A DNA stretch of 64,000 nucleotides from positions 1 through 64,000 of the forward strand of contig JASANC010001995.1 of NCBI GenBank assembly GCA_030248135.1. The letters are read 5' to 3'. Origin of the DNA: Theristus sp. LFF4_11 (lineage: Eukaryota > Nematoda > Chromadorea > Monhysterida > Xyalidae). Below, piece by piece: positions 36,174 through 49,400 of the stretch. Position 1 is the first letter of the stretch, and every line of letters begins with the position of its first letter. The notes beneath the pieces were generated by a model that made no database searches, was not told the DNA's origin, and saw only the letters and a program-made list of their open reading frames with translations. Both the position numbers and the translations under genes were made by a program.

Positions 36174-39100
36174 GAACACCGCGGTGGCCCCCTCGAGCAC
36201 GACCGACACCAACTGGATGCTGCTCAATTCTACCTCGGAGCAAGAAACCACCGGGCAAACCTGGTTTTGGACTTCGGTCGGAGAGCGCTGGTTTCAGCAA
36301 ATGTAAATGAAAACGGCCAGCATACAGAGGCGGCACAAAAAAACGACGATGCGCGACGGAATATCACGTGGATACCGGAACGCGAACAGAAGCAGCACGA
36401 GCACACGCCAAACGGCTGTTACTCGTGAATCATTAGTCGTCGTGTGTTTGCTCGTGTCTGTCTGCTTGGCCGACCGACTGTCACAGTGCGTATTGTTTGT
36501 CTGTTCGGTTTTTCCCGCACCAAAAATAGCAGGCGACAAACCGAAACGTGGCTCAGTGGCTGTGTCGTTGCAAACCTTGCACTGTATTTTTTTCGTCGCA
36601 CAATTCTGGAAAGCAGCAGACAATCAACGCGCTCGCTTTCAATATGTGCGAGTCATACTCATGACGCCAGCTTCATGGTGAGATTCAACTGTGGTTTTAC
36701 GCAGTTCTTCTGCGTATGCTGAATGCTTGCTAAAGTTTGAAAAACTGACCCACGATTGTGCAGTACTTTTGAAATGTTGCACACTCATACGACACGATTT
36801 TTAATTGGTGACTCCCAGGCTGAGAGTCCCAGCACAGAGTGGTATTTCAGAGAATGTCTCTCACATAAAACGGATCGCTCATGTGAGGTCGTTTTGTTTC
36901 TAGGACACCGAATCTCTGATACCTTCGGGCTATCGGAATGGAAACTGTTGAACGAAAAACCTAAAAATAAGCAGAGTATAAAAGTGCTAGCTAACTCGCC
37001 GTAGCTGTCCCAAATCCCGACCTTTTTTCGGAACCAGCACGATATTTGACTCTGAAGCCGTCAGCAATAGCTCAACATGTTTGGACAAAAATCCAGAGTG
37101 CAAAAGCCATTACAAACGCAATAACATTGGTTGCTTATATTTTTATTTTCATCTTTTATATCTCAGCAGCACATCTCTCATTTTGTTTTTTCATTCGCTC
37201 ACAGTTTTCCAGCGTTCAATAATGCGCAAAGTGTATATGCAAATTGCTACAAATCAAAATGCAACAACAAATCATATACCAAACAATAAGAGCAGAACGC
37301 ACAAGACAGCAATGCCGTGTCACCGCGCCATTGAATGCACCGTTTTTCTGTTTTGTTTTGCTTGAAAAATTGAACAAACACACAAACTGCAAAAAAACAA
37401 AAACGCCTTGTGAATGAAAATGAAACATAAACACAGAATACATAAAGATTTTTCAAGAGCATATTCTCAATCGCGATGGACAAAAAAATCCAAATCTAAG
37501 CTACGAATGGCTATAACTAAACGGACAAAATAAGTATACAGTATTGTTCAACAGTACAGTGACCGCAAAAATATAATGCCGCAGCGAAATGAACGAAACT
37601 TTGAACACACACAAACAGTTGACATATTATTTCGAGGTACATTTTTACATCTGTCAAGAATATAAAAGCTTGACAAATCAGGATTTGTGAATAGTCTTCA
37701 AACACCGACTCACCAAAAGACAGCACTTTCATTATCAAACATGATTGTTTTCATGGATATTATTCCAATCGCGATTTCTAATAAATATTTTTGAAAGTTT
37801 TTAATTTTTGTACATTGATTTTTTGCCTGAAGGCCGTACACGTTGTTTTAATAAAACAGTAATGCTGCGCCGTCACAAAAACAAACACACAGGCACATTA
37901 TTTCACCAATACGCTTAACACCGTCACATGCGCGTGTGCCTGTGTGTTGGTGCACCACCACTGCGTCAGCAAACAACATCTGCACTGTCTTCGCAGACTG
38001 AAATCTTCTGAAAATGGCATTCATGGTGTTGTTGACCACTGTGGTTTTCTACCAACTCACAACATTGTATTGCATGCTAACAACTTTACAGTCATAGAAA
38101 CGAAAGCACAAACAGTTGTCGGTGAAGAAAATGTGAACTCTGTTGTTTTGATGATCTGGAATTCGACAAGAAAAAACAAACAATCGATACGTTGCAGTCT
38201 GAGCACAAACACAGACACAAACCTACTGTATACAGACCTCAGACGTCATGTCAGAAGTCCTCGTCTGAAGATGGTGCACTTTTCTCTCGATCTAACGTTT
38301 CGAGAAAAGTCAAACACACGGCACAGGCGCACATGCGATATTGTACGTCGGTCGCGTGACAGCGCTCGTGTGCCAGTGTGTTTGTGCATGACTGCATGCA
38401 GCATGTGCTACCACCAAGACCAGAGACTACAGGTGCTGGCAAAAGTGAACAGATATTTCATTCAGACAAGGACTAAATGATTCATGACCAATCTGCTGGC
38501 TGCATACACACGTACGCTTGACAAAAAAAACTAGACATTAAATTAGGGTGAGCGGGCGGCTAATATTTGAGTAAACTTATTCAAGATTTTACATTTTCCT
38601 CGTATCCAGCATCATTCATGGAACACGCTTTTACACAAGACGGTATTTCAAAGCAGAAATTACCATGGATTTACCAAAAAAAGACCGAATATAACTGAAT
38701 TCGTATTTATCACATGAATCGCAATGTCCAGTGTTCTGAAACAAAGCTACAGAGAACGAAAAACAGATAGCCAATCTGATCATATGAAACACAAAACAAC
38801 AGTATAGGCACACTGCAAAGAATAAAAAATGAACGCAACATCGGTTCTGAACTAACAACAAAACTACACAGTCCAATCTTGAACGAATATGATCACCGTA
38901 CTGAATTTTTTGTAAGTTTAGCCGGATTTACACATCTTGCAACACCGTCCGTCGTCATCAGAAATATAGCAAATTATCGAGAGCTAGAAAAAACAGCAAA
39001 CAAAAACGAACGAACACACACACACACCAGAAACAAGACTTTTCTGTCAAAACTTGATGAAAGCAAAGCTGACACGATTTTACTTTGTGATCCGTGTTTG

Positions 39101-40455
39101 AACGCCAGCCAGTCAGCAAGCGAACAAAACTACGCATAACGAAATCTCAGTCGACCCACAAGAAGACACCAATCAAGTGAGCCCGATTCAACAGCAACCA
39201 ATCAGCGAGTTGCATTCTTATCCATCAATGTTGAATTCAATGGACTGCAAATTGTTGGGCCTCACGAAAAACGGTCAGCTTTACCGACTAGTTTCAGACA
39301 TTTCACATTTTCTGCAAATTTTTTCCATTTCAAAATAGTTGAACACGTTTTTTTTAATTTCAAGCAAAAACATTTTTAATTATACAACTGAAGAAGACAT
39401 TGCAATAGTGAAAACACGTTTTTTTAATTTTTCAAAACGTAACTAAAAATACACACCATTATTTCAATGTAAAGCCGGTATGAAAGTTTGGAAGTAGAAA
39501 GTTTACCTGTGTACGCTAAAAGCACGCAACAAAAAACGACCAAATACATTTGCATTCAATTTTAGTTTGTTTTCTTAAACATTGAAAACGAAAAGAAGCG
39601 AGCAAAAAACCAGCTTCGCCCACAAAAAATCCGTTTTACATGTTGTTTCAATAATCATAATTTTCAGCCAGCAATCATAGCGCCTTTTGACCAGAGAGCA
39701 AAGAGAGCATATGTGAAACACGTTTTTGTTCATTACCCTATCAAAAGTTTGATAACAAAAACTAAAAACATATACGCATAGGGTAAATTGATAGTTTTAC
39801 ATATATTGATTTTTTTGAAACTACAGTTATTTACACATTCTGAACTAATCTGCAATCTACATCAGATATCGCTGTTCGGAAGAAAAAAGCATGGAAGATC
39901 CGACTGCGCATGAAATAATAAACGAGCATTTAGCGGCATTCATGAAGCAGCATTTGGTCACACACAGTTCAACATAACGCTACGCGTCACTAAATACCAT
40001 TTCATAAATGCCCCATTAGTTGTAAAACCAATTGTTGGCTGAAGTCCTAGTCCGATGTCTGTTGTCAGTCTAGCATCTGCCCGTACTCTGATTTAAACAA
40101 AAGTGACGTTGCATTGTGGTGACAACCGAGCACGCACTGTGGTAATATCGTAATATCGTATGTGCGTGTGGGTGCGTTTGTTTATGTATAGTATGTGCAA
40201 CATTACTGTGTTACAAACCGAATGGTTTACAAACTAGGACTATAGTGTGAAATAGGCGAGGAAGCGAAGTTTTACACACCCTAGCGCTTCGCAGACTTTG
40301 AAAAAAGAACAGTGAGAACAAAGATGGAAACGATATGCTAAATCACGATGTACACAAAATGGAAAATAGACTATTTTACAGTGAAAAAAGGGCAAAGGGG
40401 TGGTTAGTGGGTAAATTCAGGACACCACCGGCGGTTCCATCGTCGGTCGATCCGA
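36174..40455. other. A/C-rich intergenic DNA between ASB8 and sestrin
   Basis: No gene is recognised. It contains family K palindrome fragments (about 37,860-37,980; 38,320-38,400; 40,115-40,230) and a family E MITE (39,928-40,017). The plus strand is A/C-rich, as in the introns of the minus-strand genes. Confidence 0.35.
39928..40017. mobile_element. Small MITE, family E (GCGGCATTCATGAAGCAGC)
   Basis: TTTAGCGGCATTCATGAAGC and AGCATTTGGTCAC face GCGTCACTAAATACCATTTC and ATAAATGCCCCATTA. Related copies are at 54,370-54,470 and, split by another element, at 52,796-53,366. Confidence 0.7.
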
Positions 40456-43400
40456 TCAGTTGGCCAGAAATTTCATGACGACCCTCAGAAAGTACAATAG
40501 TTCGGCTTGCAATCGTGACTCGGCCACCAGCACGTTCACGTGCACCTGAAATTAGAATCACATCGGTTAACGCAAGTTCTTCCTTTTACACCGTCCCCAG
40601 TTGCAACAAATACCACACATGGCCCCTATTTTGCAATAATTTGCGTAAATTTGTTCGAACTTTGAACACAAGTAACGCCCCTCACGTCACAACATCCGCG
40701 CGCAAAAACAACAGTTTTGGCAGCGAAACAAGACCAAGAAAAACAGTCATGTGATCTTACAGAGCAACGTAAAATGCATTTTTCGTTTTCGTCCAATAAT
40801 GCCTGTTATTCACCACCACAAGTGCCAAGCACACCAAAACACCGAAACCCGAACAAGAACAACTGACACATTTCCCTGTGTAAACGTTTTTTCTGCCCGG
40901 TGCGGTGTGTCAATTTTCTGAAGTAAACAAATAAAATAACAACATTGCAGAATTTCAAAGATGATCAGAACAGAAAAAACAAAAGTGCGTCAACACGAAA
41001 CGGCAATTTTAACGTCTGACGTTGAACGAAAAAAAAATTGCACAAAAACTTGCTCGATTGCTCACGCGACTATTCATCAAGTTCGTGTTTACTTGCCGCC
41101 GATTCGCAATTAAGAAAAAACTGCATTTTTACCAAGCACTTCAAGAAGAAGCCAAATCGACTGTTCGACCGAAAATAATATTTCGGAAAGAACAGCTTGT
41201 GTTGTGATGTGGACGCAGTGAAAAGCAGCAACATTAGTCACGAACATTAGATAATGCTACACTCCCGAAGATTTATAGCCCACTCTTAACGACCTATCGC
41301 TAAGTACCACCCAGATCGATTGACAGAGACCGAAAAAAAATGCAACCGACGAGCAAAACAAACAGATTGCTATCTTGCGTGTGTCAAACACAAAAAGGAA
41401 CTTACACCGATTCTACCTTGCCATGCCACTGTCATGTGAAGACGAGTGCTCTTATCAAAACTGGCGCAATTCACAAAAATGCTACGCTTTGCGCAGCAGC
41501 TCAAGCAAATTAAAAAAAAACTTGTCGCGATGTGAAAAAGCACCGCAATAGAGAGTCGCGAACATTTGTTAATATGCTACAGCAGCTGAAGACTTCCTGA
41601 CGATCGATCGCTTTCATATCACCAACATCGATCGACAGAAAAAAAGCAAACTGCGCAAGCGGTGGGCCAAAACAAACAGATCGTTATCTTGTTTGTCGAA
41701 CGGAACTAATCGCAATATTGGTCTACGCTACCTTGACAGCTTCACGTAAAGGTGTGTGTCTCACAAAAACAAGCACACACATTGCACAAGTGTCTACACA
41801 ACTATTAAGGTTCTGCATGTCGCTTCGCAAGCCATTATTGAAGAAGGTCGTGTCGAGACTCAGAAGTCGCAAAAGAAGACTTGATTTGTGTTGCAATCCG
41901 CACGGGAGAGAGTTGTGATGCACGTATGCGGGGGTGGTGAGAATATAAGTTCCGCGTACAGTAAGGTGAAAGTGGTTTATGATACGGAGAAGCCATGACA
42001 TGACAGCTGGAGCAATCAGCAAATCCACAAACGAATCAATCAATCACTCAATCCATCCATCACTCAACCAACCAACGCCAACGACAAACCTTCTCGGAAT
42101 ACTGAAAGTCGGTCATGACCGAGTCTCGCAGCTCGCCGGTGGTGCGCTCCGGATAACAAGTGATCGTCTTGATGTAGGTCTTCATCGGAATCGACAGCAA
42201 CTGGTTCACCTCGGCGTACTGGTAGTCGTCGTGGCGGATGCCGTACAGCGACTGAATGTAGTTCCAGATCGCCTGGCGGTATTTCGTCGTGTCGACGCCC
42301 GTGAACTCGCCCATGCTGACAGAAAAACAGCCACGTTTTTTTGAAGAATGTTGTTCGGTTCGGGGGTAGATGAAATGAAGTGCTAGTGCGTCGTGAGTTG
42401 CGGTGACCACTTGGCAAGATCTCAATAGACGCAGTGAGATGATGCCACCGCAATACCATGGAAATTATGTTTCGAAATAAGACACCGTACTCCAAAATGA
42501 GCATTTTTAAGTGGACAAGTGGAATAGTATAACACAGCGCACATTTTATCACACAGTAATGTTGTAAAGTCTTCAAAAAATATTCGAAATTAAGCAATTA
42601 AAAACCGAAATCTCACGTGTTGTATGTCAATGACTGTATGGCTCGGAATTTGTTGTCCAACAAGTCGCCCAACTGATGGTACAGCTGACTAACGACACTG
42701 TAGCCCTGGTGTTCCCATGAGTAGTCCTGAAGTCAGCAAAATAGAAATGTGATGCAAAAGTCTGGCCGGTAATCCGGTCCGGGTAAAAAGTATGGGATGC
42801 GTGCCTCCGTCGGAACTCTGGAGTGAACTAATTGTGCTGATGATTGGAATCCGACAGGTGGGGGTGGGTTCCCGTCTGGTATCCGCTTAGCACTTCATAC
42901 GCACCGCACTATAGTGGGGCTCGAACGGGCTTTCACCGTCTATTTGTCATCTCCACTCAATGAAGTGCCGCCAAATGCAACATTATCAACAACAACACAC
43001 CAATTCAAAAATTTAGTCCTTCAGCAACAGCAACAAACAAATAAACATACAAGGACACAACAAAGCCGACTCACGTGACTCTTCAACGTCGGCGCCTGAT
43101 TCGGTTGACCGCGCGTCACAAAGTCGACATATTTGAATTGCGGTTCGCGCGTGAATTTCGCCGGACTGGACGGACTAGCGCCGGGCGGAGAGGACGGTTT
43201 CGATAGTTCAACCGGCCGTACGGCGGCATGGTGACCGTCGTGACCGTGCCCGTTACCGCGGTCGTCATCGTCGACGACGACAACACCGATTTGCTCCTCG
43301 ATAATGGGCGGTATCGGCCGGAGCCCGTTCGGTGGTGACCGTCGCTGTTGCGGTTGTTTGCCCGTCGTTTTTTGATTGTCGTTTGAGGGTGAGCGCACGT

Positions 43401-46400
43401 CTGACTGCGGGCTGACTTGCAGTATAGCACCGTTGTGCGATGGCGGTGTTGTGTCACTGAGCGTCGACGTTGTTATAGTGCAGACGTTCGTCGTTACGGT
43501 CACGGCCGTGCCGTCGCCGTATTTGGCCGCACCGTTTGCGACCGCCGTGATCGGCCGCGTGTTCTCGCACGAGCCGCCCGGCCCGACACCCGTACATGGA
43601 TCCACTGGAAAACGTTGCGGTGGCAATTGCGAGTTTTTTTTTTTATTATTTTGGTAAAGTTCTAGAAGACCGCAAACGGTAAGCACTTTGTTTAAGCCAG
43701 TAACTACAATGTAGGAAACATCGCAGGAAACGTTTTTACCGCACTGCGGCTGACAAGCTAAAACCGGAGTGGAGTTGCGTTTCACTCGTTTCGTCATTAG
43801 TCTCATCTCGTGGGATGTTTGCTTGTCTCGTGTTTTGTGTCTCTATCGCGACGCTTTCGTCTTGGTGGAACGTGCGTGAGCATTGCCGCAAACATGCGTG
43901 CTCCTCGCACGGCGGCACATTTTCGACAGCACACAAACAGTATGTTTTTTAAACCTGTCACATTTCTCGTCGAATACAACGCAGTTAAAGTTATAAGTTA
44001 AAAGAGAATGAAAGAGTGTCAGCTTTGATTGAAATCAAAAAAAAAACTCCAACGTCTCGTTTCCGCCCACATCGATCCCATGCTTTATTCCTTCGAAGAG
44101 ACTAATGCTGAAACTACATGCTTTCCACCAAAGCATCTCCCCAGACCCCACTTCGCCGATCAAGTCTAAAGAAACAAACTGTACACGGCTCACACCAAAG
44201 CCCACGCCCCCACCCCCGACCAACATTGCGAGCTCTGCAGGTTGATATCGAAGAACTGCCGCGCGAGCTCATCACTGTCGACCACGCCATCGTCTTCGTC
44301 CTGCATCTCGGCGAGACGTTGCATCAGCGTCGGGATCTCCTCGTCGCCGGTGATACTCGTAGCGGTCGCCTCGACGCCAACGTCAACGCCATTGCTGACA
44401 ACCGGCGCCACAATGTCGTCACTCGTCTGTGATTGGTGACGTCAGTTTTGTATAGTTGATATGGCATTTGTTCATTCACCACAACAGCGCTCGGCTGATG
44501 TGTATTGTTGTCAGATGTTTTTGTAGAAACCGCCAAAATGAAACGTTTTCCAACGGAGAAGAATTTTCCGTCTACCTCGCCGCTTGGATGGAAACACTCG
44601 GATGGGTGCGCGCGTCTTCAAGGGGCATCTTGGCTTGTAAGGACAGAAAATCTCAGTATCCGGCTTATCCCTTGCTAAAAAACATCGCCGAAATTCATGT
44701 TCGCTTGCTTCGATCGTTGTAAACGAGTAAAGATCAGAACAGCATACCCCGGCACGAAACACAAGTCTGCTTGCTGTGCATAATTATCGGATGCCATGAC
44801 GTCATTTCTCGGAGACCGGAGATATTTTTTTATCCGCGCACCTGTTCCGGAAACCATTAGGTATCAAATCCCGGAGGAAACGGGCAATACTGCCCCGAGC
44901 CTAATTTACCCTCGGATCTGGAGGGAGCAGACTTTTGTTATTGGCCACTTTTGTTTCTCCATACATGTGTCTTGTCCACAGCGGGATTCGAACTTTCCAC
45001 CTATAGAACGGCAAACAGAAGTTCTACACCTGCGCTACAGACGCGACATGCTCGCATCAACAGGCCATCTGTATGGAATAATGTGGCCAAAATTTGTAGA
45101 CGACGTACCTGTCGTGCCAGCCTCGGCGAATTCGAGTTCGACTTGATGCCGGAGCCGATAATGAACGAACACAATGAGTGCGTCTGACAAAGGATCACGG
45201 CGCCTTGCACGAGTTCACTGAGCGACCAGACGTACGTCGCGTCACTGCCCTCTTTTCGTCGCGTTAGCACCTGGAAATGCGGTTTTCTTTTCTGCAGAAT
45301 TCCATTCCGGTTTGACTTTAAATTGACTGATTTTCATCAGATGCTGTTTTGCGTGTCTGATGTTTTGTTTTCGTTTGATTCTGCGTTCATGGCTTCACTT
45401 TGTTGTTACGGAGCGCGTGAAAACGGAGTCAATTGGGTGGACTTGTCGATGCTGAAGGAAATGGTGCAGTTTCTAGTTTCTTGTTCAGGGCTGTTTTCGC
45501 AGATTTCACAATGCCGTTGACATTCCGCCCAAAACCAGCCGAACATATAACACCGGGGCGGTTGTTTTCATGCGATTTCTCTTTTCACGTGCACACAACA
45601 ATCAACGTTCACAAACACCATCAGGAACAGGATCGTTAAAAAAAATGCCAGCAAACCCAGACAGAGACAAACAACACCGCAACACAAAGACCCAATTCGT
45701 TTTCACGACATTTGTGTTTTTTTGGTGGCCACAAAAAACCGCGCACCACATGCAATCGGTGGATGGAAATAATCGAAAATGAATGGTCCCACTACGACAG
45801 ATTGGAAGCAGAAGTTCAACATGCTGACAAACTGGTTCTGCGTCTTCCAGTGGGGTTGTTCTGCTGGATTGTCACAATCAATTTTCACCAGTGGTACAAA
45901 ATAATCGCCGATTCAGTGTGTCATAGATATTTTCTGTGAATGTCCGCTCCCCCCCCCCCGCCTTCATAACGGCCACCAACTTTTCCGTTTTCCTGTCAAG
46001 GGATTACCACAACTGACGACCTTTGCGTCAGAACTTTTCAGACCGTTCAGGCTTTTTGCAGCTGATCCAACATAAATCCATCAACAGAAACAGAACCGAA
46101 CCACCAAATCGCCAATGACCGACCGAGACGAATCACGAACTAACGATCATGTTTTCGGGGGGGGGGGTATCAAATCCAAATCCCAATCATGACAGACTAA
46201 ACATCAACAAAAGCAAGAAAAACCCGCGACTGAAATCTGGACAACAACGCTCTGCAAAAGAAACACAGAATTAGAACGACGGCCTCGTTATTTTTCGTCA
46301 TCCTTTGTACGGTGAACACAAAAACCTGCTGAAAGCGCGAAAAAATCTATTCGAACGATTGGATTGGAACAAGAAATCAAGCGTGTCTACAGCACGCACA

Positions 46401-49400
46401 CAAGGAAGCAGACACAACAATCATTCTCTCAAGAAACCAGCCGAACAAAGAAGGGCGAACGAAAAACGGCCGCAAAAGAGAACAGCCCATGAGCAAGTCC
46501 ATCCATCTTTCATTTCCCTCATCTCCGAACTCCGCAGTTCAATGCACTATCCACCACAAAAAAACTCATGGATTTCCACCATGTTCAACAACCATAAATT
46601 GCGCGATCCACGCTTCAAACTGCGACGAGCCCAGATTTCGAAAAGCCACAAAAACGATTGCGAAATACCACCGCGCAATGTTGCGCTTGCGCGTTCATCA
46701 TTATGCAGCGTGGCGTGACTTACAGCGCATACCCCAGTCATGGAAAAACCCAAACAAAAAATAACAAATATTCTGGAAATTATCGGAGAAAAAATTTGCG
46801 CACAAATTTCAATTCAATCAACCAAGCGAGCAAAGTTGTGCGGTGCAGCGCGAGCGCCAGGCCCCACAGAGAGCTGATTTCCATTTTTTTCCCGCCCCTT
46901 GTTCCTGTTTCACCGCTCATTACGAAAGCACGAAGTTCGTTCCAATTTATTCATGAATAATCAATCAATCAATCAATTTTATTTGTATGCCTCACGGCCA
47001 GTAGTAGAAATATAAACATGGAGCAGTAGAAATAAATCAGAAACCGTTTTTCAGCGTGTTTGTAATTGTTCCCCCTCCCCAGCCGGCCAGCCCCCAGAAC
47101 ATCTGCAAACGCGGAACTTTTCCCATGCGCATTTTTTTGTCAGTATTTATGTCACGTCCTCAAAATGTTTGCAGAAAAATTTAGCAAACCCAGTCAGTCA
47201 ACGCAAAAATGTGGCCGATTACACTGACAAACAAAGGGCATGGTTGGAGAGAGGGCCAGGCCAGTAACAAAAAACACAACTAAAATAGCAACAACAACCG
47301 ACACACAAAGATTCGCTGAGCGGGACAGGGGCGGCGGCAGTATTCAGATCAAAAATACACACATGTGTAACCCTGCAAAATGACAAAAATCATAGTGAAA
47401 TGTCGCTCATTCACTCATTTTTACTGCACTCCACTCCACTCCAAACGTTCCCCTCCCCTACCCCACATCCAACCCCAGTGCGATGAAATAAACGTTCTTG
47501 AGAAATAAAACTTGTCGAAAGGAGATTTTATTTTATGAGCGCAAAAACGTCATCTGGGCTCGCTGAGTTTCACAATAAAAACTGATGTCGAAAAATATGA
47601 TGAAAAAAATAGTGACATTTGAAAGACTCATGACCACCACCACACAAACGGTGAACCTGCAAGTAAGTGCTTAACTCGCGTTACACGACAACGTAAACCT
47701 ACGTACAGCTGCTTGTGGTTGCTTTTTGACACACTACGTGAAAGGTCGTGAGGAAGGAATTGAAGTGGAGGGTTAATAAATGCCAGCTGCAAATCTGGGA
47801 CGCGCTGGTGGTCTACTGTAGTCATCTGAAGGGCGAACACACAAAGCACAACAGCTGTACGTGGCGAACTCAAACATATTCACACATAAGGTGCTTTTAG
47901 CCGATTTTTCTTGTCTCATTCATTTTGTTGATGTAGTTTTTTTCGTACATTAGCTGGCGAACTGAAAAAAACGTGCCACTCCAGCAAAGTGGGCTTCGCT
48001 TAGTGTTGCAACTCGGCAAAAAATGAACAAAACTGCACTTTATGCGAGCGCATTTTGACGTCAGCCGATTCGTCATGAGTTCTGGTTTTGCAAAGAGAAA
48101 AAAACAGCGTCAAGCACTGAAAATACCGCGAATTGTCGGAAAACGATTGCAATTTTGAAACATGTTTTCCATGATCAAACTACACCCTTTTGTGGCATTA
48201 AAAACAAATTCAGTCGATCGTTACACCACCGCTGTGTAATAACAATTTTCATGATAGCGGCGCGGCGCTTTTCATTTTTTTGTTTTCATTTCATCGCCAT
48301 TCATTTTTCAAACCGTGAAACTTACTGAATAAAAAAACATCAACACCCAACCGTCCCCCACTGGGTCATACAAATAAAACATACGAAAACATCACCAAAG
48401 TATCATAACGACAACCAAAAAAACGCTGTGTCATCCGACCAAGTAATACTGCAGCAAGTTCACCACAAATCAAGCAAAATTATCAGCACGCCGGAGCAGT
48501 TTTGGCAAAATATGCCGTTTTTCTATGATTTTTCTTGGCATCGACACCGCATTGTTCGCAAGACGTCGTGTGTATTGACAGTCACACAGAGATCGGAGAC
48601 GGACAGAAAAAACGCGCTCAAGAATTCATGATCACACGATTATTTCAGCCAATACAACTTTGCAACTTGCGCAAGCGCACGCCGATCGTTATCACAGGCG
48701 TGTGTGGCGGGCCTTCTGAATAGTTTTTTTTTGCCTTGTAAAACACAAACACACCGTTCGTGACTTCTGTTTTGGTCTCGTCAGTTTGCGCTGCGCGTGC
48801 CCGTCCACCGCATTTTGCTTGCGACAAACAGAAAAAACGAGATAGGACGACGAGGACAGGCATTAAAAAAAGCAAGCACAGCGCCACGTTATCACATGCC
48901 GTATCATATCACTTGCAAACTTGCAACCTTTGCACTCCGCGCACCCACCACCACCGCCGGTGCTGCGCGTGATGTTTTACGTTCACTAATATCACCAACA
49001 CTTGTGAACATTGTGCAGTGTATATGCAACATTTCGTCGTCACGTCACGACACAAACAAACGCGAAACTTCGAAAAAAAAACGAAAGTGAACGAACGCAA
49101 ATCGCACAAAAAACCGCCGATTTGACTGATTAAACGAGCGGGAAACACTTTTGAACGTGAATTCAAGTTTCGTAAACATTTTGCAACATACTTGCTCGTT
49201 TGTGTTCCGTGCCCGGCACGGGCTACGTTTTTGTTCCTGGTTCAAAAAACATCCCAAACATACACAGACACACATGTCAAAGATAAGGTTGACAAGCAGA
49301 AGCAGATACACTGATACTTGTTTTCACAACAACAACCTGAAGTAAAAACATCATCTTACTTGTTCTTATCTCTGACTTAATAACCGAAGTATAAAGACCA

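Noticed and set aside
44960..45055. A tRNA gene
   Set aside because: A- and B-box words are present, but the T stem and acceptor stem do not pair, and a related fragment at 20.6 kb points to a SINE.
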